This document shows positions 1 to 6,081 of a stretch of DNA of 6,153 nt, piece by piece. The stretch spans positions 3,160-9,312 of the forward strand of contig DNNT01000049.1 in assembly GCA_003497545.1 (NCBI GenBank), read 5' to 3'. How positions within the stretch are numbered: position 1 is the first letter of the stretch; each line of letters opens with the position of its first letter. A program made the position numbers and the translations under genes. The notes below the pieces were generated by a model, which saw only the letters and a program-made list of their open reading frames with translations, did not search any database and was not told where the DNA came from. This DNA is from Arenimonas sp. (GTDB taxonomy: Bacteria > Pseudomonadota > Gammaproteobacteria > Xanthomonadales > Xanthomonadaceae).

Positions 1-189
1 TATGTCGTCGGCATCTTCGTCTTCGCCATCCTGATGATCATCAACCTGGTGGTCATCACCAAGGGCGCGGGGCGCGTGTCGGAAGTCAGCGCCCGCTTCA
101 CCCTGGACGCCTTGCCCGGCAAGCAGATGGCGATCGACGCCGATCTGAACGCTGGCCTCATGACCCCCGAAGAAGCCAAGCTGCGCCGC
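1..189 (+). pseudogene. flhA: FlhA (flagellar type III export gate) internal fragment
   Basis: Translation from base 1 gives a hydrophobic helix ([19 protein letters not shown]) followed by TKGAGR and [19 protein letters not shown], then [18 protein letters not shown]. This is the signature region of the FHIPEP family, the inner-membrane export gate of the flagellar and virulence type III apparatus. The VITKGA...ADLNAGL form fits flagellar FlhA better than the SctV/HrcV paralogues. From memory, the signature lies around residues 140-170 of a protein of about 690 residues, so both the N-terminal helices and the large cytoplasmic export domain are missing. The expected continuation, a READFYGSMDGASKF-like segment, is replaced by HrpA sequence. 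This is either a truncated gene copy or a contig-join artefact. The family call is firm; the status as a real pseudogene is not. Confidence -1.
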
Positions 190-1743
190 GCCGGCCTGGT
201 GGCCGACGAAGGCTGGCAGGCGCGCTGGTACCTCGACCGCCTGCCGCCGGAACTCAATTCCGTCGCTGGCCTCGACAGCTGGTTCGCCAAGCTGCCACCC
301 GAGCAGAAGAAGGCGCTGGAGTGGCCGCTGGCCGAACTGCTGCCGGGCGAGGGCAGCGAAGCCGAGCGTTTCCCCAAGTTCATGGCGCTGGGCGACGCGC
401 GCCTGGCGCTGCACTACCGCTTCGAACCGGGCCACCCCGAAGACGGCGTCACGCTCGACGTGCCGCTGCACCTGCTCAAGGCGCTGGATGCTGCGCGCCT
501 GGGCTGGCTGGTGCCGGGCCTCGTGGAGGAAAAGGCCACCGCGCTCATCCGTGGCTTGCCCAAGGCCCAACGCCGCAACTACGTGCCCGCGCCCGATTTC
601 GCCCGCGCCTTCGCCGAAGCGCACCCGAAGCCAGCCGCCGATTCGCTGCCCGGCACGCTGGCGCGTTTCCTGACCCAGGCTACCGGCGCCCCCGTGGCCG
701 CGCTCGATTTCGACGAAACCGCGCTCGACCCGCACCTGCGCATGAACCTGCGCCTGGCCGAGCGCGACGGTCGCGTGCTGGCGATGTCGCGCGACCTGGC
801 CGCGCTGAAGGACAAGTTCGGCGAACGCGCCGAGCGTGCCTTCGCCGAACGTGCCGGCGAAGCGCTGGCGCGCGAAGGCCTCACCCGTTTCCCCGACGCG
901 CCGATCCCGGTGCAGGTGGCCGGCGCCGCCGGCGTGCCGGCCTTCCCCGCGCTGGTGGACCAGGGCGAAAACGTGGCGCTGAGCGTATTCGCCGACGCCA
1001 CCGAAGCCGCGCGCGAACACGCCGCCGGCGTGCGCCGCCTGCTGCGCCTGGCGCTGGCCGACAAGCTCCGCCAGGCGCGCAAGCAGTTGCCGGTGTCGCC
1101 CAAGCTGGCGCTGCTGTACGCCGCGATCGAAGGCTTCACCCAGGCCAGCGGCCAGGCCCCGGCCCACGAGCACCTGCGCTCCGACCTCGCCGACGCCGCC
1201 CTGCTGGCCGTCACCGACGGCGACCTCGGCCAGGTGCGCGACCCGGCCGCCTTCGCGCAGCGGCTCGACGACGCCTCGCGCCGCCTGTTCCCGGAAGCCA
1301 TGGCGCGGCTGCAGCTGGCCGAACAGATCCTGGCGCTGGTGGCCGAGATCAAGCCGCGGCTGGAGTCACCGCTGCTGGGCTGGGCCCGCGGCAACCTCGA
1401 CGACCTCAAGGCCCAGCTCGCCGGCCTGGTGCCGCCCGGCTTCCTGCGCGAAACGCCGGCCGAGGCCCTGGCGGAATACCCGCGTTACCTCAAGGCGCTG
1501 TCGCTGCGCGCCGAGCGCGCGCTGCGCGACCCGGTGCGCGACCAGGCCCGCATGCTGGAGCTGAAGCCGTTCTGGGACGCGCTGGTGGCCGCCCGCACCA
1601 GCGGCCGGGCGAAGGACCCGGCCTGGCAGTCCCTGCGCTGGGACCTGGAGGAATTGCGCGTGTCGCTGTTCGCCCAGGAACTGGGCACTCGCCGCCAGGT
1701 CTCGGCCAAGCGGCTGGCCAGGCAGCTCGAGGCGCTTACTTGA
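1..1743 (+). CDS. hrpA: Chimeric open frame: FlhA fragment joined to HrpA C-terminal region (DUF3418); 5' end off-window
   Basis: The frame is open from base 1 and ends at TGA 1741-1743 (580 codons visible). The first internal ATG is at 34, but this lies inside an FlhA membrane helix and is unlikely to be a true start. Codons after about base 190 match the C-terminal region of the DEAH-box RNA helicase HrpA. Recognisable blocks, numbered from the ATG at 34, are the YLDRLPPEL block (66-74), [19 protein letters not shown] (127-145), [20 protein letters not shown] (158-177), [14 protein letters not shown] (180-193), RDLAALK (253-259) and the family's typical end, [15 protein letters not shown]. 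HrpA proteins are about 1300 residues and unwind RNA, for example on collided ribosomes. Here the whole ATPase, HA2 and OB part is absent, so no helicase activity is expected from this frame. The first 63 codons are FlhA-like. The stop overlaps the convergent minus-strand gene by 8 bases. Identity of the HrpA part is strong; the integrity of the locus is doubtful. Confidence -1.
   Translation, partial: YVVGIFVFAILMIINLVVITKGAGRVSEVSARFTLDALPGKQMAIDADLNAGLMTPEEAKLRRAGLVADEGWQARWYLDRLPPELNSVAGLDSWFAKLPPEQKKALEWPLAELLPGEGSEAERFPKFMALGDARLALHYRFEPGHPEDGVTLDVPLHLLKALDAARLGWLVPGLVEEKATALIRGLPKAQRRNYVPAPDFARAFAEAHPKPAADSLPGTLARFLTQATGAPVAALDFDETALDPHLRMNLRLAERDGRVLAMSRDLAALKDKFGERAERAFAERAGEALAREGLTRFPDAPIPVQVAGAAGVPAFPALVDQGENVALSVFADATEAAREHAAGVRRLLRLALADKLRQARKQLPVSPKLALLYAAIEGFTQASGQAPAHEHLRSDLADAALLAVTDGDLGQVRDPAAFAQRLDDASRRLFPEAMARLQLAEQILALVAEIKPRLESPLLGWARGNLDDLKAQLAGLVPPGFLRETPAEALAEYPRYLKALSLRAERALRDPVRDQARMLELKPFWDALVAARTSGRAKDPAWQSLRWDLEELRVSLFAQELGTRRQVSAKRLARQLEALT
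172..195 (+). other. Breakpoint between FlhA-like and HrpA-like sequence
   Basis: Codons up to about 189 (EEAKLRR) continue the FlhA alignment. Codons from about 190 (AGLVADEG, then the YLDRLPPEL block) belong to HrpA. From memory, many HrpA proteins have an AK-x-RRR-x-LLVD-like segment just before this block, so the AKLRR codons at 175-189 could come from either parent, and the exact join cannot be placed within them. The reading frame is kept. No insertion sequence, target-site duplication or long repeat is seen at the point. A read-level or reference comparison would be needed to place the join. Confidence -1.
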
Positions 1744-2218
1744 TGCGCTTGACGCGGGCGCGGGTGTTGTAACCCACGACCTTCATGTACCACGCGCCCA
1801 GCGCACCCGGCTCGATGACGATTTCCGGGTTGACCATGCTCACCTTCAGGCGGCTGGTGCTGTCGGTGATCTGCCAGACCTGGCCGTTGTCGAAGCGGAA
1901 GCGTTCGCCCTGCTTGCTCCAGCCGCGGAACTCGCCGGTGATCGAGGTGTAGATCGAGCCGTCGGCGCCGGTGCGCTGGTCGAAGCCGCGCAGGTCCTGG
2001 GCCGGGGTGGCGGCCGGCAGCGCGCTGGCGGCCTTGCCGGTTTCGCCGGCGATGAAGGCGTTGAGGCGGGCGAGCTCCTCGGGGCTGAGCTTGTCCAGGC
2101 CCGCGGCCTTGAACTCGGCCTCGGTCATGCGTTCCTCGAGCGAGGAGAACGACTGGGCCAGGACGCTGCCGCTGAACAGCGCGGCCAGGGCGAAGGAGAG
2201 GACGAGCATTTTGCGCAT
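1736..2218 (-). CDS. Small exported protein of unknown function
   Basis: A 160-residue protein with a clear Sec signal peptide: MRK, a hydrophobic core [13 protein letters not shown], and a signal peptidase I site VLA|QS after residue 21. There is no lipobox cysteine, so a soluble periplasmic or secreted protein is expected. Residues 23-58 look helical ([20 protein letters not shown], then [12 protein letters not shown]), with a small alanine/proline linker at 59-75. Residues 88-160 look like a compact beta domain ([38 protein letters not shown]) ending in a basic RARVKRIK tail. I recall similar uncharacterised proteins in Xanthomonadales but can assign no function. The ATG at 2218 is preceded by a weak GGA eight bases upstream and puts the signal peptide at the very N-terminus, which supports this start. 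The gene is divergent from relA, and its TAA overlaps the end of the hrpA frame, so it is probably transcribed alone. Confidence -1.
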   Translation of the reverse strand: MRKMLVLSFALAALFSGSVLAQSFSSLEERMTEAEFKAAGLDKLSPEELARLNAFIAGETGKAASALPAATPAQDLRGFDQRTGADGSIYTSITGEFRGWSKQGERFRFDNGQVWQITDSTSRLKVSMVNPEIVIEPGALGAWYMKVVGYNTRARVKRIK

Positions 2219-2291
2219 GGTGGGAATCCGTACTGGTTACACTGCCAGCCAATGCGGGGCAGTCTAACTCCCCGTCCGACGCAGGCGCCAC
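2219..2291. promoter_or_regulatory. Divergent spacer between the exported-protein gene and relA
   Basis: These 73 bases must hold the start signals of two divergent genes, unless relA is transcribed from further upstream. It is less GC-rich than the genes around it. On the plus strand a TACACT at 2238-2243 is a fair -10 candidate for relA (four of six consensus bases), with no recognisable -35 at normal distance. On the minus strand no convincing -10/-35 pair is visible. A hairpin occupies 2255-2274. An in-frame TAA at 2265-2267 limits how far upstream relA can begin. The location is certain from the gene layout; the individual promoter elements are guesses. Confidence -1.
2255..2274 (+). other. 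Bulged hairpin upstream of the relA start
   Basis: CGGGG (2255-2259) pairs with CCCCG (2270-2274), and AGT (2261-2263) pairs with ACT (2267-2269). This leaves one bulged C (2260) and a CTA loop, eight base pairs in all. It ends 17 bases before the TTG of relA and has no T-run after it, so it does not look like an intrinsic terminator. If relA starts near 2250 the hairpin would lie in its leader. A role in translation or as an operator is possible but not shown. Confidence -1.
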
Positions 2292-4427
2292 TTGAACACC
2301 CCGGTCCCCCATCACAATGCGCGGCTCCACCCCTGGCTGGCCCGGAACGGCGCCGGCCAGCCGCTGCTGGCGGCGCTGTCCGAAGCGGCCCGGGACCTGC
2401 CGCACGAGCCTGCCGAGTCCATGGCGGTGCAGGTGCTCGACACCCTGCAGCCGCTGCGCGCCGACGCCGAAGTGCTGGCCGCCGCCGCGCTGCACCTGTG
2501 GCCGGCGCTGCGCGAGGCGATGCCGGCAGGAGTGCTGGCCAAGTCGCCCCGGGTGGGCCTGCTGCTCGACGGCCTCGCGGCCTCGGCCCAGGTCAGCGGC
2601 CTGCACCACCACCGGCACCGCCAGGGCGGCGCCGAAGGCCTGCGCCGCCTGCTGCTGGCCCTGGTGCGCGATTTGCGCGCGGTGCTGGTGCTGCTGGCCA
2701 TCCAGCTGGTGCGGCTGCGCGATGCCGCTGCGCTGGAGCCCGACGAACGCCGGGCCCTGGCGGAACTCACGTCCGACATCTACGCGCCGCTGGCGAACCG
2801 GCTGGGCATCTGGCAGCTCAAGTGGGAGCTCGAGGACCTGGCCTTCCGCACGCTGCAGCCGGAAACCTACCAGCGCATCGCCCGCCTGCTCGACGAAAAG
2901 CGCGGCGACCGCGAGCGTTTCATCGAGGACGCCATGGCGCGCATCCGCGCCGCGCTGGCCGAGGCTGGCATCGCCGCCGACGTGGCCGGCCGCCCCAAGC
3001 ACATCTACAGCATCTGGAAGAAGATGCAGCGCAAGGGCGTGCCCTTCAGCGAGCTCTACGACATCCGCGCCGTGCGCGTGCTGGTGGACGACATCCCCGA
3101 CTGCTACGCCGTGCTGGGCCTGGTGCACCAGCTCTGGCCGTCCATTCCCAGCGAGTTCGACGACTACATCGCGCATCCGAAGGGCAACGACTACCGTTCG
3201 CTCCACACCGCCGTGATCGGCCCGGGCGGCCGCACGCTGGAAGTGCAGATCCGCACCCACCAGATGCACGAACACGCCGAACTGGGCGTGGCCGCGCACT
3301 GGCGCTACAAGGAAGGCGGCGGCGCCGACGCCAGCTTCGAGCGCAAGGTGGCCTGGATGCGCCAGTTGCTCGAAGCCCGCGACGAGGGCGAGGACGCCCT
3401 GATGGCGGGTTTCTCCACCGAACTGGTGGAAGACCGCGTCTATGCCATCACCCCGCGCGGCGAAGTGGTGGACCTGCCGCGCGGCGCCACCGTGCTCGAC
3501 TTCGCCTACGCCGTGCACACCGAGGTGGGCCACCGTTGCCGCGGCGCCAAGGTGAACGGCCGCATCGTGCCGCTCGACCACCGGCCCGCCACCGGCGACC
3601 AGGTCGAGATCCTCACCGCCAAGACCGCCGAGCCGCGCCGCGACTGGCTGCAGGCGGGCAACGGTTTCCTGGCCACCGGCCGCGCCCGCGACAAGGTGCG
3701 CGCCTGGTTCCACAAGATCGACCGCGCCCGCAACCTGCAGGCCGGCAAGGACATGCTTGAGAAGGAACTGCGCCGCGTCGCCCTGATGCAGGCCGACCTG
3801 GCGCCGGTGCAGGCGAAGTTCCGGCTCGAGACGCTGGACGACCTCTACCTGGCGCTGGCGCTGGGCGACCTCGGCCCCAGCCAGGTCAGCCGCGCCCTGC
3901 ACGAGCACGCGCAGGCGCAGAAGGCGCCCGCGGAAACGCCGGCGCTGGTGTCGCGCAAGCCGGCGAGCGCCGCCTCGCGCACGCCGTTCACGGTGGAAGG
4001 CGTGGGCAACCTGCTCAGCCAGATCGCGCGCTGCTGCCAGCCGGTGCCGGGCGACCCGATCGTGGGTTACCTCACGCGCGGCCGCGGCGTCAGCATCCAC
4101 CGCGAGAACTGCCCCTCGTTGCAGCGCCTGCGCCTGGCGCACCCCGACCGCTGCCTGCCGGTGGAGTGGGGCGGCGGCCAGGCCGCCAGCTACGAGGTGG
4201 ACGTGCAGCTGCGCGCCTTCGACCGCAAGTACCTGCTCAAGGACATCACCAACACCATTGCGCAGATGGGCGTGAACATCCTGGGCGTGCAGACCCGGGT
4301 GGACGAGGCCCAGGGCGTGGCCGACCTGCGCCTGGCGGTGCGCGTGGCCGACTACGGCCAGCTCAGCGACCTGCTGGGCCGCCTGAGCGCCGTGCCCGGC
4401 GTGCAGGACGCGCGCCGGCTGGGCTGA
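2292..4427 (+). CDS. relA: RelA, ribosome-dependent (p)ppGpp synthetase (GTP pyrophosphokinase)
   Basis: The 711-residue protein transfers pyrophosphate from ATP to GTP or GDP when bound to ribosomes stalled by uncharged tRNA, producing the stringent-response alarmone. Domains in order: a degenerate HD region (about 1-150) without the HD..ED metal ligands; the synthetase (about 165-345) with GRPKHIYSIWKKM (233-245), YDIRAVRV (256-263), PKGNDYRSLHT (296-306), EVQIRT with catalytic E317, and HAELGVAAHW (328-337); TGS (381-443); a helical region; the zinc-finger/RIS segment with CC at 581-582 and H603/C607; and ACT (634-711). E288-F-D-D291 is the EXDD signature of synthetase-only RelA; bifunctional SpoT/Rel enzymes carry RXKD there. 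E. coli RelA is 744 residues, so this is full length. The start is taken as TTG 2292, with AGG six bases upstream; an in-frame TAA at 2265 bars longer forms and the next ATG (2421) would remove 43 residues. A separate SpoT would be needed for hydrolysis. Confidence -1.
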   Translation: MNTPVPHHNARLHPWLARNGAGQPLLAALSEAARDLPHEPAESMAVQVLDTLQPLRADAEVLAAAALHLWPALREAMPAGVLAKSPRVGLLLDGLAASAQVSGLHHHRHRQGGAEGLRRLLLALVRDLRAVLVLLAIQLVRLRDAAALEPDERRALAELTSDIYAPLANRLGIWQLKWELEDLAFRTLQPETYQRIARLLDEKRGDRERFIEDAMARIRAALAEAGIAADVAGRPKHIYSIWKKMQRKGVPFSELYDIRAVRVLVDDIPDCYAVLGLVHQLWPSIPSEFDDYIAHPKGNDYRSLHTAVIGPGGRTLEVQIRTHQMHEHAELGVAAHWRYKEGGGADASFERKVAWMRQLLEARDEGEDALMAGFSTELVEDRVYAITPRGEVVDLPRGATVLDFAYAVHTEVGHRCRGAKVNGRIVPLDHRPATGDQVEILTAKTAEPRRDWLQAGNGFLATGRARDKVRAWFHKIDRARNLQAGKDMLEKELRRVALMQADLAPVQAKFRLETLDDLYLALALGDLGPSQVSRALHEHAQAQKAPAETPALVSRKPASAASRTPFTVEGVGNLLSQIARCCQPVPGDPIVGYLTRGRGVSIHRENCPSLQRLRLAHPDRCLPVEWGGGQAASYEVDVQLRAFDRKYLLKDITNTIAQMGVNILGVQTRVDEAQGVADLRLAVRVADYGQLSDLLGRLSAVPGVQDARRLG

Positions 4428-4432
4428 ACACG

Positions 4433-4455
4433 GTCGCGGTCGTGTCAACCGCGGC
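4433..4455 (+). terminator. Candidate hairpin after relA, weak terminator or leader structure
   Basis: GTCGCGGT (4433-4440) pairs with ACCGCGGC (4448-4455) over eight base pairs, one of them G-U, around a seven-base loop. It begins six bases after the relA stop. Only a broken T-rich stretch (TGTTAT) follows, so intrinsic termination would be weak. A competing stem, ACACG (4428-4432) with CGTGT (4441-4445), would exclude it. The right arm touches the extended -10 element of the next gene. Confidence -1.
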
Positions 4456-4464
4456 TGTTATCCT
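4456..4464 (+). promoter_or_regulatory. Candidate extended -10 promoter for the TPR gene
   Basis: TGTTATCCT reads as TGn followed by TATCCT, an extended -10 element with four of six consensus bases in the hexamer. No good -35 is seen at 16-18 bases upstream, which is tolerable for the extended class. Transcription would begin near 4471 and give a leader of about 18 bases containing the GGAAG ribosome-binding site. This suggests the TPR gene can be expressed independently of relA. Based on sequence appearance only. Confidence -1.
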
Positions 4465-4473
4465 GCCCCGCAT

Positions 4474-4481
4474 GGAAGAAG
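4474..4481 (+). promoter_or_regulatory. Ribosome-binding site of the TPR gene
   Basis: GGAAGAAG lies seven to ten bases before ATG 4489, a normal Shine-Dalgarno position. It supports that ATG as the start rather than the nearby ATG at 4472, whose frame ends at once (MEEAQA then TGA at 4490-4492). Confidence -1.
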
Positions 4482-4488
4482 CGCAGGC

Positions 4489-6081
4489 ATGAACGGAACG
4501 CGCAAGGAACCCGGCGCCACGCCGGCGCTGGGCGAACTCTCGCAGCTCGACCTCGAGCGGCGGCCGCCGCGCACCGCCGCGCCGCCGCCCGCCGCGCCGC
4601 CGCGCCGCGCTCGTCCTTCCGCCTGGTGGCTGCTCCTGCTGCTGCCGCCGCTGCTGCTGGCCGCGGGCCTGCTGCACTGGCGCGACGCCATCAGCGAACT
4701 CCTGATCCCCGACTCCGAACTCAAGCGCGAGATCGCCGCCGCGCAGGACGCGCTGGCCCGCGGCGAGCTCAGCCGCGCCGACGGCCAGGGCGCGCGCGAA
4801 CGGTTCCAGGCCGTGCTCGCCCGCGACCCCGACCACCTGGCCGCGCGCCGCGGCCTGGCCGAGGTGCGCGAAGCGGCGCTGGTGCAGGCCCGCGCCGCGC
4901 TGGCCACGCGCGATTTCGCCACCGCCCGCGAGCGCCTGGCCCTGGCCCGGGCCATGTCCGCGCCCGCCGCCGACCTGGAAACCATCGAAGCCGAACTGGC
5001 GCTGCGCGAATCCACCGACGCCGACCTGGCCGACCTGCTGCAGCGCGCGCGCGACGCGCAGGCCCGGGGCTTCATCGAGCAGCTGCCCGACGGCGCGCTG
5101 GCGCTTTACCAGGAGGCACTGCGCCTGCAGCCCGACAACGCCATCGCGCTCGACGGCCGCCGCGACATCCTCGCCGGCCTGCTGCGCCAGGCGGAAGCCG
5201 CCATGGCCGCCGGCGAATTCGACGCCGCCGTGGCCCTGGTGGCGCGCGTGGTGGAAAGCGACCCGAGCCACCTGGGCCTGCCGGAAGTGCAGGCGCGGCT
5301 GGGCGAGGCCCGTGCCGCCATCGAACGCGAGCGCGAACAGGCCGTGCTCGCCGCCACCCGTGACCTGCGCGCCGGCCGGCTCGAAGCGGCGGCGGCGGGT
5401 TTCGAGGCCCTGCTCGCGAAGGATCCCACCAGCGTCGAAGCGCGCCAGGGGCTGGACGACACCGGCGCGGCGATGGCGGCGCGCGCCAGCCGCGAGGCCG
5501 CCGATTTCGACTTCGAGGCCGCCGAAGAATCCCTGCGCCTGGCCAGTGCCTGGTCGCCCGGTTCCGCCGCCGTGGCCGCGGCGGAGCGCCGGCTGGCGCA
5601 GGCGCGCCGCACCAACGAGGAATTGCCGCAGGGCGGGCGCGACCCGGCCCTGCTGGCCCAGGTGCTCGACAACGCCCGCGCCGCGATGCGCCGGGGCGAG
5701 CTGATCGACCCGCCCGGCGACAGCGCCTGGGACCACCTGCGCCGCGCCGCCGCGATGGCGCCCGGTGATGCCGGCGTACGCGCCGCGCTGCTCGAATACG
5801 ACCGCCGCGCCCGCGCCTGCTTCGAGGACGAACTGGCCGGCAACCGCCTCGGCGCCGCGCAAGCCTGCCTTGATGCGCGCGCCGTGCGCGAGCGTGGCGG
5901 CGAAAGCCTGGCCGCCGACCGCCGGCGCCTGGCCGACCGCTGGCTGGCGTTCGCGGAAGAGCGCCTGGGCGCAGGCGAAATGGCGCTGGCGCGGCGCGCG
6001 CTCGACGCCGCGCGCGGCCTGGATCCGGCAAACCCGAACCTCGCCTCCTTCGAAGAGCGGCTGCAACGCGCCGGCGGCTAG
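4489..6081 (+). CDS. Single-pass membrane protein with about nine degenerate TPR-like repeats
   Basis: The protein has 530 residues. Residues 1-44 are a proline/alanine/arginine-rich, positively charged cytoplasmic tail. Residues 45-63 (SAWWLLLLLPPLLLAAGLL) form one membrane helix, so by the positive-inside rule the remaining 460 residues should face the periplasm. That part consists of helical repeats at about 85, 134, 187, 235, 289, 333, 396, 445 and 489. Each has an A-rich helix ending in a G/D turn, a second helix (GARERFQAVL, GALALYQEAL, DAAVALVARVV), then often a DP or P cap. This resembles tetratricopeptide repeats, but the spacing is about 44-63 residues rather than 34. No enzymatic domain, lipobox or other motif is seen. 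TPR arrays usually scaffold protein complexes; the partner here is unknown. I recall similar TM-plus-repeat segments in Xanthomonadales proteins but cannot name a gene. The ATG at 4489 has a good ribosome-binding site; the stop TAG overlaps the convergent gene. Confidence -1.
   Translation: MNGTRKEPGATPALGELSQLDLERRPPRTAAPPPAAPPRRARPSAWWLLLLLPPLLLAAGLLHWRDAISELLIPDSELKREIAAAQDALARGELSRADGQGARERFQAVLARDPDHLAARRGLAEVREAALVQARAALATRDFATARERLALARAMSAPAADLETIEAELALRESTDADLADLLQRARDAQARGFIEQLPDGALALYQEALRLQPDNAIALDGRRDILAGLLRQAEAAMAAGEFDAAVALVARVVESDPSHLGLPEVQARLGEARAAIEREREQAVLAATRDLRAGRLEAAAAGFEALLAKDPTSVEARQGLDDTGAAMAARASREAADFDFEAAEESLRLASAWSPGSAAVAAAERRLAQARRTNEELPQGGRDPALLAQVLDNARAAMRRGELIDPPGDSAWDHLRRAAAMAPGDAGVRAALLEYDRRARACFEDELAGNRLGAAQACLDARAVRERGGESLAADRRRLADRWLAFAEERLGAGEMALARRALDAARGLDPANPNLASFEERLQRAGG

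Noticed and set aside
1..189. Reading the FlhA-like segment as a virulence type III gate (SctV/HrcV)
   Set aside because: The VITKGA and ADLNAGL wording resembles flagellar FlhA rather than the SctV branch. The fragment is short, so this is a preference rather than proof.
321..1772. A 483-codon plus-strand frame overlapping the HrpA region
   Set aside because: It is an arginine/alanine/proline-rich shadow of the HrpA frame, which has recognisable family blocks in order.
2252..3760. A 502-codon plus-strand frame overlapping relA
   Set aside because: The P/R/G/A-rich composition is a shifted reading of relA codons; the other frame holds all conserved RelA motifs.
2292..4427. Annotation as a bifunctional SpoT/Rel enzyme
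   Set aside because: The HD metal-binding residues are missing and the synthetase carries EXDD (288-291) rather than RXKD.
1485..4448. A 987-codon open frame on the minus strand spanning relA and the exported gene
   Set aside because: It is antisense to relA and out of frame with the real exported gene. Its composition (rich in H, Q, R, A, G, V with no recognisable domain) is typical of the mirror frame of GC-biased codons.
4363..6066. A 567-codon open frame on the minus strand opposite the TPR gene
   Set aside because: It is low-complexity G/Q/A/R-rich antisense of a gene with a good ribosome-binding site and clear membrane and repeat structure; no domain is recognisable.
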